DNA from: Aquilaria yunnanensis | Lineage: Eukaryota; Streptophyta; Magnoliopsida; Malvales; Thymelaeaceae | Assembly: GCA_039654915.1 (NCBI GenBank) | Contig: CM077595.1 | Span: 87,833,501-87,897,500, forward strand | Length of the DNA stretch: 64,000 bases | Direction of reading: 5' to 3' | Part shown: in pieces, positions 23,309-35,410 of the stretch | Numbering within the stretch: the first letter of the stretch is position 1 | How the letters are laid out: each line of letters opens with the position of its first letter | Made by a program: the position numbers and the translations under genes | Notes under the pieces: generated by a model | Told to the model about the DNA's origin: nothing | The model's input: the letters and a program-made list of their open reading frames with translations, nothing else | Databases searched by the model: none

Positions 23309-25172
23309 GAATAAAATCTATCGAGGGTATCCTACCTTATTTTTGTGCCCTAAATGGGTACTTAATTTTTAGATTTGTTCTATCAAATTACATAAACTTA
23401 TATAGCATGAATCTCAATGAAATATTTTCTGTCAATTTAACCGTTAAATGAGATAGGAAATGTTGACATGTTATTAAATAGCACTGAAATAAATTTAGAA
23501 TAATAAGTTTGGCCCTTAAACTTTTCTAATTAATAATTCTAAACTTTAAACTTTTAAACTTAATTTTTTCCGCGAACCACCACTGCTTTTAAACCAACAA
23601 CCCAACATGAATTCTCTCATACTTCAACTTGTAATCCTTTTTCATGTTCTCTAGACTATACATCTTGCCCCAGCTTTCTCCTTTGTGCTCATCGTCTTTC
23701 TGTCTCTTCAACTGTGACCTCAACTGTTCCTCCCCAATTATCATTCATCTCCTCCACAAATCCCTTCATCCTTGAATCGACATTCAATGACAAAGTTTGG
23801 TTCTTGGATTCCAACTTCAAAGTGAAATTTGTCCATTCTTCTTTGCCACTCGATCCGTTTCAATTCACTAATGAGATTGACACCAAAACTCTGAGCACAT
23901 AGTTATCACTATCGGAATGCTGGTATCATGACTGGCTCTTCTGAAACAGTAAGAAGGGTGAGCTAGGTTTCTTGATTTCAAACAGAAAACAAAAGAAAAT
24001 TTCAAATTGTCATGTAAAATTCAGATGAAAAATGCGATTTCAAGGGACAAAGGTCAGTCACCTAAGATTTTTCCAAATCCTCCATTCCTCCTTTGTACTC
24101 TTGTTTTCATCTTATGATTTCGCTTGCTCTTCTCTCTAGGTTCTAAACTATTGCCGTTTTCGTCTTGTCCTCTGGTGTCGATTAAAAATTCCATAACCAA
24201 GGCGAAGGAAGATGCAATATGATAGGGAAAATGAAAAGGTAAGTTGGGCTCAAGAGCTTGGTGAACAACAGATTAGAATCCTGCATGAAAAGATAGCATC
24301 AGAGCCCTAGATGTGTTCTCGTGAGAAACCCTTTGATGCTTAAGTTAGTTTTTCTATAAAGAATAGTAGGGAGCAAGAGAAGAGAACCAAGATCCTTTAC
24401 CTCGAGGTTGGTGAGGGGTTTTTATAGTCAAGGTGTACTCTGGGTAGTTCGCTCTTAGGGTATAAATCTTGTAACTTATCATGTATTTACGGGATATAGT
24501 TTTTTTCTGGGATGGAATTCCCTTTGGGGTATATCTGGGCTACCGAGGATGGCATAACCCCTAAACATCCGAGTTTGGGCCTTCAGGTCCATTTCCTACC
24601 ACAATCTAAACCAAATGTTTACGGTCGATGACTAGGAGAAACAAACATAAACCAAAATTATTGAAGGAATTGATCTAGGTTTCAAGTTTTAGGTTCTTCT
24701 TAAAGGAGGCGTCACGGGGAGGGAGGGAGGGGTCATACATGGCCACTAGGGGTAGGTCAAGATAGAGGTGATGGGAAAGAAATCGAGGTAGCTGCTGGTG
24801 GTAGTGGTGATGGGGAGAGGGTGGAACAGCTTGTGGCGACAAGGTTTGGCAGGATGGGTTGATTTGAGAGGGGTCAGACAAATGGGGCGGAGGAGTTAGG
24901 GGGTAGAAAGGGTGTGGGAGATAGACTCAGGAGTTTAAGATGTAAAACTAGTGATTGGAAAAGTTTAAAGAGCAAAGTTGTTATTCTAAAGTTATTTTAT
25001 TATTATTTAATACCATGTTAGCTTTTTTCGTTCGATTTAATGGTCAAATTGAAGGAAAGTATCCATTGGAACACGTTATATGAGTTTATGTAGTTCAATA
25101 GGAAAAATCTAAAAATTAGGTATTCATTTAGGAGATAAAAATAAGTTACGATACCCCTAGTGGACTTTATCC
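23309..25172. mobile_element. Long-TIR (Mutator-like) element
   Basis: About 230-250 bp at the left end (23309-23560) matches the reverse complement of the right end (about 24950-25172) along its length, with roughly 20-25% differences by eye. Shared blocks include a GGGTATC near the tip, CTTATTTTT, TACTTAATTTTTAGATTTG and the later TAGAATAA. The interior is a mix of CT-rich sequence (23570-23900) and purine-rich sequence (24670-24940) with no transposase. This fits a non-autonomous MULE. A convincing 9-bp duplication was not identified, so the ends are accurate to a few bases only. Internal open frames such as 23714-23902 show no homology I recognise. Confidence 0.65.
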
Positions 25173-25179
25173 AATCAAA

Positions 25180-26095
25180 TTCTTAAAGATCATGCGTGAT
25201 AATGTAGGTTTTGAAAAGATAAGCAAAAACAATTGAGATGTTTGGTTTTAGCCCTAGAGGTAGAAACGAGACAAACTGGGCCCCAACACCTCGGGCTTGA
25301 AATCCAATTAGTTAATGATTGACTCATTTTGAGCTCGAGTTTGAGTTTGACGAGGTCAATAAACAAGCCTCGAACCTCATCTTTGTTGTTCGATAGACTC
25401 AAACTCAATTTGATGAGTGTATTAAGATTATGAGGGTAAAATCATTTTTTATAATTACATTATAATAATATTATAATATTTTTATGTTATGCTCGATCAG
25501 GATTGGTCCCAACCATTATTGGGCTTAAAATTAAACTCGTTAAGCATTTCAATTTTAGATGCAACTCGAGTTCAGGCTCAATGCTTGTTAAACTCGATTT
25601 AATAACAAAAAAATTGAGTTTGGGTTAAAATTATTTGGTCAGGGATTCGAATCATTCCCACCCTAGATTTGACTAGGAGAAATCCGTGTTGGTAAATTTG
25701 AAGAGACAAAAACAAGATAAAGTGATCTACTTGTCAAATGGTTGCGATTGCATGATACTCCATAATTGAAAGAAAATGTTTATTGGTGTGATTGAGAAAA
25801 CCGAAACGATAATGATCCAGAGAGGAGAGTGACTTTAAACTTTAGTGACTATTTCGTCAGAAAGAAAAACCTTACTGACCGTTAACGTAATTTAGTCAAT
25901 CTAAACCGACACGGAGATGGAGATGGAGATGGACCTGCTTATTTACAAGGCTCTAACGGCGCCCACAGATTCATACCAAACCGAACCTCCTCAACCATAG
26001 AGTCGCAGAGAGAAGGCGCAACACAAAATTTCCCAAAAAGGATCGATCTGGAATCTAGGGTTTTCACAGAACAAGTCGGCCGCTAGGTTTTCACC
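25180..26095. other. Intergenic region and eIF1A promoter
   Basis: 25230-25660 holds repeated CTCGAG/TTGAGCTCG-type text, probably an old transposon remnant. From about 25900 the sequence becomes GC-richer with GAGATGGAGATGG repeats and a leader full of short purine tracts, consistent with the eIF1A promoter and 5' UTR. No TATA box stands out. Confidence 0.4.
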
Positions 26096-26533
26096 ATGCC
26101 GAAGAACAAGGGTAAGGGAGGAAAGAATCGGAAGAGGGGAAAGAACGAGGCCGACGACGAGAAGCGAGAGCTCATCTTCAAGGAGGACGGCCAGGAATAC
26201 GCACAGGTCCTCCGGATGTTGGGCAACGGCCGCTGCGAAGCCATGTGCATCGACGGTACCAAGCGTCTCAGCCACATCCGTGGCAAGATGCACAAGAAGG
26301 TCTGGATCGCTGCCGGCGACATCATCCTCGTCGGCCTCCGGGATTACCAGGACGACAAGGCTGACGTCATCCTCAAGTACATGCCCGATGAGGCTAGGCT
26401 CCTCAAGGCCTACGGCGAGCTGCCGGAGAACACCAGATTGAACGAGGGTATCGCTGGTGGGATGGACGAGGAAGATGATAACGGTGGCGATGATTACATC
26501 GAATTCGAGGACGAGGATATCGATAAAATCTAG
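26096..26533 (+). CDS. EIF1A: Eukaryotic translation initiation factor 1A
   Basis: A single 145-codon frame of the usual eIF1A length. The protein binds the 40S subunit A-site, promotes scanning and start-codon selection, and recruits eIF5B through its C-terminus. It has the three expected parts: a basic N-terminal tail ([17 protein letters not shown]), an OB-fold core (about residues 25-95, with [40 protein letters not shown] and [19 protein letters not shown]), and an acidic tail ending [13 protein letters not shown]. The start is the first ATG, in the context ACCATGCCG. Codons are GC-rich at third positions, unlike the surroundings. No intron interrupts the coding region. A minus-strand open frame over the same bases is a shadow. 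Confidence 0.97.
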   Translation: MPKNKGKGGKNRKRGKNEADDEKRELIFKEDGQEYAQVLRMLGNGRCEAMCIDGTKRLSHIRGKMHKKVWIAAGDIILVGLRDYQDDKADVILKYMPDEARLLKAYGELPENTRLNEGIAGGMDEEDDNGGDDYIEFEDEDIDKI

Positions 26534-29500
26534 ATTTCTTATCGGTATTCGCTTGCTTGTTATCAATATCTCTCTTTTTCTTTTTTTTTCTTTTTCCTTT
26601 TCCCTGCCCTCAATTATGACTTGGTATCATACAGGCTCCGTCTTTCGGTTCTGTTGTGTATGGTGGATGTTTTTCATTAATACAAAATAACTATGAGCAG
26701 CCATGATTTTTTTGGGTTCTGTAAATCTTTAGGTGATTGGTTCTTTGATGAGGGAATCGAAGCACCCTTGATTCGATCGAAGCACCCTTGATTCGTTTTT
26801 CATGTGGACTGAGCTATGATTTTTGTCAATTGAAGCTTTTAGAGACAATCATCTTATTAAGTAGTGTTCTTTGGTGTTATTGTGAGACTTGGAAGGAGCT
26901 ATCCATGGAGATGTTCTTAAGATCTAAGTTTCGATTATAGTTTGTGATAGGAATTGGCCTTAACTAGTTCACCAAATGCTAGATTGGAGACGGTTCCCTA
27001 AGCTGCCAATGGCATCTTTGAAATGATTTTATTGGTCCTCTAATTTCTTGTAATGAAGTTGATTTATTATGATTGTTGATTGCAAAACCATACCTATTAC
27101 TTTAGCTGTAGACGATGAACGAGTTGAGCAGATGCCTTCTGATGTACCCTAGTTTCCTGGTTGTTTTGGGGCCCTTATTGTGGCTTTCTCTGTATACTTT
27201 TAGATGATTCCTTTGAATCCTTTGTTCCCCTGTGAGGAAGACACTATTGGTTCCAATGTTTCAAATGTACTTGATGTAAGATGTAACCCTTCCATCTCCA
27301 GCGAGATGGAAATAGTTTGTTTTTCGCATTCATTTTTCAGCCCTTTATTTTAAGAAAAATTGCATATCCTCGTGTCTGTCAATAGGAGTCCTCCTTTTAA
27401 CCATAATCTACGTTGGGTGATGGCTCAGCCTCGATGGTTTGCACTATCCTGTGTGTGTTGCGAAGATTTATCGTTGCCCCTTTAATGCTAGGTTCTCTAT
27501 CTCAAACTTTGGTTGATTTGAAGCAAATCTTTGCTCGGAACTTAGAAGTGATTTGGAGGCTTTAAGATTTCTATTTATGTGGTTGTGATACGTTATGGAT
27601 CTTTATTCCCTTGGATTACTTTGATGGATATGGGTGTTTGTTCGCCTGGAGAGGTTCTAGTGGGTGCCCTTATCACTAGTAACTAGCATTTGATTCCATA
27701 TTATGAGCGCGGAATGGTCATCGTTTTCACCTTTCGTTGTCCCCACTTTGTACGTCTGTTGAGACAACTCTGGAAGGGCCGAGAAAGAACAGCTCGGAGG
27801 ATAATGAGGAGACAGCTAAGGACCTGTAAAAAAAATAGAAGACAACCAAGGATTATGTCTGTCACGAGACAGTTTTGTTTTACCTTGAAGAGAATATATC
27901 TATAGACGGACCAGCCTGAATAACCAACTCCAACCAGCTCCATAGTCTCTGGTAACTGAGCAACGCGGGCAATTGTTTTTAGATGCTTGGCATGAAAGCG
28001 AACGATTTCTTTTCTGATACGAAAAGAACTTCATTGATAAGGCAAGAGGAGGATACATAAAGATTATACAACCTCAAAGGGAGACGGCCATAAACCTAGC
28101 TATCAGTAGCATCACTTGTAAGTAAGCTCAAAGTAGACGGTATTATCTTATCATCAACATTCTGAAACTTTGATATGGTCTATCCAAATTGATCATCATG
28201 ACAAGGGCTTACTCACTAAGGGAACTTAGTTAAAGAGCACCAACAAGGATGGATGCCAGCCAAACGGCGACTATTGCCCCACCACCATAGAGAAACACGT
28301 ACAGTATTCGACTTGTCCTTGCATCCCATGACCAGTGAAGGTAAGTTATTCTAGTTAACATCTTCAAGAGAAGCACATGAGTCAGATTGGGTGCTTGGGA
28401 ATTTATGCTGCAACATCGCAGCTGTGTTGGCTAAGGGCGTAGAGTTCTGGACCTCACCTGTCCCTTCAGACCCGCAAGAAGCCCCCTAGACTCGATGAAG
28501 CTCTAGTGAGAACCCTGTACAGGCTTCTGGATTCTGTAAATAGTTTGGATTCAGATTAGTTGAGGAGCTTGTGCCCCTTCGTCTGCTACTAAAAATTCAC
28601 AACATTCGAACATAAATCACGAATTCGGCGTCACACTCTAGCTTGTAAGGCGAAGTAAATATATAGTGACGTAAAACAAAGACACTAGGGTTAGGATCTT
28701 CACAATGCTGCAGCAGATAAGGCACAGGCATATTCCCGCGCAGCTCAAGCTCAGCTGCTTAACGAAGTAGCACTTGAAAAATAGTAGTAAACAGTCTGCA
28801 CAAATACAATACAAGTAGTAGAAAGAATAATCTAATATCGCTTTAAAGATTTCAATTCTCAAGACAGCGGGGAAGGATCTACTTACCCTATCGTGCGCGA
28901 CAAACGAGCTCGAAGTTTGAGTACCATTTGCCCCAATATATACACATCAGAAATCCCACAGATCCTTAGAATCATATCCTTGGAGTTATATATATATATA
29001 TATATATGTAAATAATCATATAGACTTTCTATGTGTGATATGAGGTGTTACAATTTACTCTACTTATATGCCTAACATTCTCATTGAGCCACAAACATAT
29101 AAAAAATCGTGAGCCTTGTAAGTGATAGATATAAATAATATGCAGAACAGACAAAATAAAATTGCGTCTCAGCTCACACAGAATAAAAAATACAGCCCAC
29201 TTCATTACAGTACTAAATTGGCTTTAATATCCTTTATAATAACCTAAGTTCAGAACCGGTTCATGAAACATCCGTTCACACTAAATAGCCTATCCTTCGT
29301 AAAAAGAATAAATACTGTGTAATCAAGCTCTTATCCTTAGAGTCATATACACACATAAGAAATCACATAATTTTACCACATTAAATAGAGGGTGTCACAT
29401 TCCCTTTCCCTAGAGACCATTTTCGAACCTTGAACTCTTCAAAACTCAACACCAATAAAATGGCAAATGAGGCGGCAAAGTATATTTTCGTCACATATTT

Positions 29501-29750
29501 GGCGAAATTATAACCACACCACAGCCCTCTCTCCTTCCTCCGCTTCAAGGAGGCAGGAATGCTCATCATTATCAAAAGAGCCAAAGAGGAAGACATTGCG
29601 TCCGAGAGAAAGGAGGCCAACCGAGGATATGACAGAGGGGAGAGATGCGTGTGTGAGATAATACGGGTAAAATATGAAATTAAGCATAAAAAAGTTACTA
29701 AAAAAATATTCATTCTTTCTAGGGCATCCCAAAAAGAAGTATTAACCAAT
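26534..29750. other. Intergenic region downstream of eIF1A
   Basis: The eIF1A 3' UTR comes first. At about 26758-26797 the block ATCGAAGCACCCTTGATTCG is duplicated in tandem. The rest is mixed-composition DNA with no domain-bearing frames on either strand. Short open frames at 27690-27943, 28638-28862 and 29381-29749 show nothing recognisable. A TA run lies near 28989-29006. Confidence 0.4.
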
Positions 29751-29754
29751 GTGT

Positions 29755-30340
29755 TAAATACTGTTACCGCTAGGTATATCGCACCCCAAAATTTTAAGGT
29801 ATACCGCGCCGCATATCGTTACTGTTATCACAAAAATTAAATGTTAGAATATTATTTTTAGAAGACATAATTTGTTTAATAATTTATTTTTACACATTTT
29901 ATATGTATTCTAATTTTTCTCATCATAAATTGTCAAATATAAATAAAATATATATGAAAGAAGATATTTAGTTAGGCTAGCATGCACCAGAAATTCAATT
30001 GAGGGATATTGTTCAACCCCATAGGGACCTTTAAACTGTTACCATCCATTAAATTGTTATATTAATTAAGAAAAGTAACCAAAAAATAAAAGTAAATGTT
30101 TATTTTATGATATGTGTATTATTTATATTTTAATTTTTTATATATTTATGATATTATTTATGTAAAAAGAAAAAAAATAGGCGCAAAAAATTAAATATTG
30201 CGGTACGTATCATGCGATATTTGTGGTATACAGGGTTTTTTTTGAAAAAATACATACAAAAAGTACACGGTATGTGGTATACCCCGCGATAAAATAACAA
30301 AACATGAAAAAATTAGTACCGCATACCCGCAGTGTTTAAT
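29755..30340. mobile_element. Possible MITE with inverted ends
   Basis: The left end (TTAAATACTGTTACCGCTAGG) and the right end (GTACCGCATACCCGCAGTGTTTAA) are imperfect inverted repeats. GGTATAC-type blocks recur inward on both sides. The interior is AT-rich and non-coding. I found no clear target duplication, so both class and boundaries are tentative. Confidence 0.4.
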
Positions 30341-31047
30341 TCAGTGGCATGAACCATCAGTTGTGCCAAAATTTTCATAAAAATCAACATTTACTGATTT
30401 TCTTCAACTATTTAATTAATTTTATTTATTTATGATTTTAGCACCTATTATCCAATCTATATATGTCGAATATTGGTTATAAGAAAAATGGTAGGTTCAT
30501 TATTTTATATATACTGATTATTTGCTAAACATGTGTGTCGATAGAAACTTTCTTTTAAAGGATTTTCAAATAGAAAGTATTTTTATTAATTTTTATTTCT
30601 TTAATTAGGATGAGGAAGAAATTTATAAAAATTAATTACTTTGTAAGAAGAATATGATTCAAGTGATTATTAAATAAATACAATACTAGTTTCAAATGAG
30701 ATTAATTCTAAAGAAAAAATAAGCAAAATTGATGATAAGTGATTTCATAATTGCGTATTTGAGTTACGTGAAACGCAAATTTCTTTTTCTTTTTTTTTTT
30801 TTAATGATTTTAGCATCTTCAGACTAGATAAGGAAAAAATCATAAAAAATATTCATTTTCTTAAAAATAATTTTAAGTGATTATTAGGTAAATAATATGA
30901 TAACTTTCAAATAATATTGATTTTAGATTAAAGAAAAGTAAAGATGTAAATAATGTTCTTTTCATACTCAAATAGGAATTAATTGCATTTTAAGTACCTA
31001 TATTATGTATTTGTGAAAAACATTCCTTAAATTTTAGATCTAACACC
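30341..31047. other. AT-rich intergenic region
   Basis: Very AT-rich sequence with no gene or repeat I can define. Confidence 0.4.
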
Positions 31048-31385
31048 CCAATTCGTTTTAATTTAAGTCAACTGACTTATTTTTACCTTTATATTTTTTT
31101 TGCCTAAAACTCATTTTATTTAAAAGTCAATGTTATATAGATGTAATTATTAATTTGAAAGTAAATTTTCATGATATTATTAAATTTTTATAAATTTTTA
31201 TTTTTTTAAGGCTTTAAAATAGAAAGATTCATAAAAATTTAGTAAGATTACAAAAAAATTATTTTCAATGGATTATTACAACTACATAATATTGAATTTT
31301 AATTAAAATTAGTTATGAGTAAAAAAGACGTAAAAATAAAAATAAGTTATTTTACAGTTAATTGACTTAAGTTAAAATGAATTGG
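31048..31385. mobile_element. MITE with about 40-bp TIRs, copy 1
   Basis: The left end (CCAATTCGTTTTAATTTAAG) is inverted at the right end (CTTAAGTTAAAATGAATTGG), with further matching inward (GTCAACTGACTTATTTTTAC). A second copy in the same orientation lies at 57027-57362, clearly alignable along its full length. The 338-bp size, A+T richness and absence of coding fit a MITE. The superfamily is not determined because a duplication is not clear. Confidence 0.7.
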
Positions 31386-31682
31386 AAGCAACCAAGTCAT
31401 TGATTGCAATCCCAGTAAAAAAAGGCATCCAATTTCCATCCACTATAAGGACGAGTTAGAGAGTTTAATGGTTGCTAGGGTCTCAGTTTTAGTTGAAGAA
31501 CCAACTCATATAAGTTGGCAAACTTTAGGTGGCCATAGTGTGCTTTGGCCATGCCAAATCCTTAACCCCTTGAAAACATCAAGCCCCCATTCATCCAATT
31601 TTAAGGATGTTCGCGGGTCTGATATGACCGGGTTTCAGCTCAATCCAACCACACCTATATCATTGACCGAGTTCCCCAATTC

Positions 31683-31687
31683 ACTAC
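31683..31687. repeat. Target-site duplication, left (ACTAC)
   Basis: ACTAC directly precedes the LTR start at 31688 and is repeated at 56846-56850 after the far LTR. This proves that the 25.2-kb element is one insertion event. Confidence 0.95.
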
Positions 31688-32817
31688 TGTGGCAACGTGC
31701 GGAACGTTTCGGGAGTCGCCACCAATCTGTTTACCTAGGTCGATTGAACACCTTAAAATTGGTCTGCGAGAGTTCGGGGATCGGGAGTACGGTTACGCTA
31801 AAACAACTTTGTTATAGCGCCCAAAATTGGCACCTTAGTTGATTTTAATTTTGTTTCGCTTTGCTTTTAAATAATTTTCAGTTAATTTTCGAAATTAGAA
31901 ATTTTAACTGAATTATGTGGAAATGTGGATTTTTAAGTTAATTTATATAGAATTTTATACTTCCGAACCATGGACTCTGCCGAGTCATTTGGACACGGAA
32001 GATTTGATTCCAAACCATGGACTCTGCCGAGTCATTTGGACACGGAATTTGGTGAAATTTTAAACAATTTTATCCATATTGTGAATATGGATTTTTATCT
32101 TTATATTTATTTAATTTATTTAGTTAAAAAAAAGGTTGATATTTTCCAAACCGTAGATCCTGACGGATCATCCGGATATGGAAGTTAATTTAATGTTAAT
32201 TAATTATTTAATTCTTATTTATTATAGAATTAATTATTAAATGGTAATTCTTTTTGTTTATGAATGATTTTTAATACTAACTAAAAAATTTATCTTTATA
32301 TTTTTTACTTTTTTTTTACTTTCTTTCTTTTTCTTCTTTTTTTACTTATTTTTACTTCTTTTTTAATTTCTTTTAATTTCTTTTCTTTTCTTTCTTTTTT
32401 ATTCTTTTCTTTCTTTCTTTGCTTTTTCTTTTTTCTTTCTTTTATCTTTCTTTTCTTTTTCTTATATTTCCTTTTTTTCTTTATCTTATCTTTCTTTTAT
32501 TTTTCTTTCTTATCTTTCTTTTATTTTTCTTGTCTTTTCTTTCTTTCTTTTCTTATCTTATCTTTTCTTTTATATTTTTTTTATCTTTCTTTTCTTTCTT
32601 ATCTTTCTTTTATTTTTGTTTCTTATCTTTCTTTTATTTTTCTTATCTTTCTTTTTTTTCTTGTTTACTTTTTTTGTTTTTTCTTGTTTAATGAAAGATA
32701 TTTATTATTTTAAAGGATTACTCAATTTATAAAAGAATTAAAAAAAATAATAATTAATTTTTATTTAATAAGAAGTTAATTTAAAAGAATTAAAGAGTTT
32801 AAAAATAAAAATTTTGA

Positions 32818-32913
32818 TCATGGTACGGGGCGTTGTTACTCAGCCAGACCCTCTTCACCAGGTGAAGCAGCTCAAAAGCGGGCACGAGACAGTTTCCAGC
32901 CAATATACCATGA
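32818..32913. repeat. 96-bp GC-rich island with inverted ends in the 3' LTR
   Basis: The island starts TCATGGTA and ends TACCATGA, an exact 8-bp inverted pair. A perfect palindrome CTTCACCAGGTGAAG lies at 32853-32867. It stands out from AT-rich surroundings, is duplicated at 54356-54451, and is absent from the solo LTR. It could be a small foldback insertion or an RNA structure; the sequence alone does not decide. Confidence 0.6.
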
Positions 32914-34607
32914 ACTAAAAAAAATTTTTATTTTTATTTTTATTTTTTATTATTTTTTTATTATTATTTTTTTTATTAAGAGAATCAAAAATTTTAAACA
33001 AAAGAAGAAAAGTTTTGATATTTATTTAATTTATTTTTGGAATAAAAGATTATTTAACCGAAAACTTATATGTATTTTAAAACAAAAGTCTTGATATTTT
33101 TATTTTTATATTCTTCTTTGTTTGATGAAAGATTTTTTTTTAATTTTAATTTATATTTCTGAAAATATATCTAATCAATAAGTCAAAAATATTTAAGAGA
33201 AAATTCAATTATTTTTGTTTTATTTTGTATTATTTTGAAATTATTTGATTAAGATTTTTATAAAGGAAACAAAAAGTTATATCTTTTAATAAGTAAAATA
33301 TTACTGAATAAAATATTAACCCAAAATTTTTATTCTTTTCATTCTTTTTATTAATAAAGAAAACTAAAAAAAAATTATATTTTTAAAAGAAATAAATAAA
33401 ATATTATTGAAAAATATTAACTCAAAAATTTTACGCTTTTTATTCTTTTTAATAAAGAAAACTAAAAAAAATTATATATTAATAGATAATTAATATATTA
33501 GTCTAAAAAAAATTTATTTATATATTTTATTTTAAAAATATTTCCGAGCCATGGATCCTGGCGGATCATTTGGTCATGGAGTTTTAATTAAATTTTTTTA
33601 TTTCATTAATTATTAATTTTAAAGATGTATTAAAAGAATGGTTTTATGTTTATTTATTTATTTATTTTATTTTTGAATTATTTCATTATGTTTGTTTATT
33701 AAAAGGAATAAAAACTTTGTTTCAAAATAAAAAAAAGTAATTTTTATTAGCCTTTAGAAAATTATTCACATAAAATTCCTTTTTTTATCTTTTAATCATA
33801 AAAAAAATTCAATTAATAAAGTGGGGCTTTTTGGCCATCCACTTTAATAACACAATAATAATAAAAGTTAGCACAATTAATATAGTTAGATTAGTTGGAT
33901 TAGTTAGTTAATAACAATAGAAAAGGTTAGTAAAAGTTAGATTAAATTAATTAACAACAATAATAAAAATTAGCCAAGTTTAATTAAATTAATGGTTAAC
34001 AACAATAATAAAAAGTTAGTCAAGTTAATTAAGTTAATTAATTACAACAAAAATAAAAGTTAGACAATTTAATTAATTTAATTAATTAACAACAATAATA
34101 AAAGTTAGCCAAGTTTAATTAAGTTAATTAATTAACAACAATAATAAAAGTTAGACAATTTAATTAATTATTAACAACAATAATAATAAAGGTTAGTAAA
34201 AATTAGCAAGTTAGTTGTTAGTTGCTAATAACAAAAAAAAAAAAGGTTAGTAATAATAACAATAATAAACAAATAAATAAACAAGTAAAAAAAATAAATG
34301 AGTTAGTTAATTAATTTTCTGCAAAGACAAAATAAAAAGGTTAGTGACCTAATAGAAAGAAATTGAAAAGATGATGGGTGAAACAAGGGTTTACCCTTTT
34401 AGTTTTGAATTTTGAATCCCAGGAAATGAGAACGACGACGGCGCGAGGGGGGGAAGGGAAGGGGCAGCTGGCGGCACGGCCAGGGGCAGGGGGCGACGGC
34501 GTGGGGCACGGGGGGGGGGGGGGGGCCGGCGGCGGGCAGGGGCGACGCGGCGGCGGGCAGGGGTGGCGCCGGGCAGGGGCGGCGGCGGCGGGCGGCGAGG
34601 GGCACGG

Positions 34608-34647
<40 letters not shown>

Positions 34648-34788
34648 ACAGCAGTGAAAAAAAATTTGGCTTTCTGGGGAAGAAGGGAAGAGGTCTGGGG
34701 CTAAGGGCTGTAATTTTCTCTTTTTTTTGAAACGGAGCTCTAAGTTTTTTTTCTATTTTTTTCTGTGTTCAGCACAAAATTTGGGGGG

Positions 34789-34797
34789 CTATTTATA
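34789..34797 (-). promoter_or_regulatory. LTR TATA box (3' LTR)
   Basis: The minus strand reads CCTCTATAAATAGCC about 510 bp from the LTR's own 5' end. This would make a U3 of roughly 540 bp and a very long R-U5. Downstream the transcript would run into CT repeats and a C-rich tract. Confidence 0.65.
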
Positions 34798-35304
34798 GAG
34801 GAAGTTTAGCTGAACTGTTGATGGATAAATTAATAAAAAATTTCAAACTTATCTCTTAAATTGGTAAAATGACAGTTTTAGTCCTTTACGTCTCTCAGCC
34901 TCTGGATAAGTTCCTGAAGCTTCTGATTTTGACAATTTTGTCGTTTTCTGTCAATTTGAGCCAAAAACGTCGGCAGGCTCAAAATTTTATGTGACAAACT
35001 GCCAAATGCTCCTGAAACTTCCAGAATTTGTCAATTTTGCCTGAAACTTCTTAATTTTGTCATTTTTACCTCAAACTTTTAAATTTTGTCATTTTTATGG
35101 AGTTTTTTCTTTTTTTTCTTTCAAACATACACATATACACAAATATATCAAATCTTCACAAAACAAAACAAAAATATATTTTAAACTAATTAAAAAAAAT
35201 TTAGTAATAATAATAACAATAATAATAATACATTTTTTATTTAATTTTTTTATTTAATTTTTTTTAAAATTATTTTAATGGCCGGACGAAATTGGGTGTC
35301 AACA

Positions 35305-35319
35305 GCTGCCCCCCTTTGC
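35305..35319 (-). other. Polypurine tract (plus-strand primer site)
   Basis: The minus strand reads GCAAAGGGGGGCAGC directly before the 3' LTR start TGTTGACACCC. This is the expected place and composition for the PPT that primes second-strand synthesis. Confidence 0.85.
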
Positions 35320-35410
35320 ATGCTTCATGGGACATGATGTATGCAAAGTTAGTTACCAAATTTCGTCCAACTTAGCTAGGCATTGAAAACTTTCTCGCCG
35401 CCTAAACTCT

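Larger units (their letters stand above)
31688..35304 (-). repeat. 3' LTR of the 25-kb element
   Basis: 3617 bp, running on the plus strand from TGTGGCAACGTGCGG to GGGTGTCAACA, so TG...CA in the element's sense. It contains four copies of a covarying stem-loop motif (31968, 32015, 32151, 33549), a long T/C tract (about 32310-32690) that creates false Phe/Leu-rich frames, a 96-bp island (32818-32913), AACAATAATAAAAGTTAG-type repeats (33850-34260), a GC-rich block with a G16 run (about 34509-34524) and a GA repeat (about 34611-34644), and a minus-strand TATA box at 34789-34797. Confidence 0.95.

Noticed and set aside
25991..26566. 191-codon minus-strand frame over eIF1A
   Set aside because: Antisense shadow of GC-rich eIF1A codons.
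32419..32691. Phe/Leu/Ser-rich open frame in the LTR (also at 53957-54229)
   Set aside because: A by-product of the T/C tract; no domain, and it is duplicated because it lies in the LTR.
34378..34704. Gly/Arg-rich open frame in the LTR GC block (also at 55916-56245 and on the opposite strand)
   Set aside because: Caused by G runs and a GA repeat; reading shifts with run length between the two LTRs.
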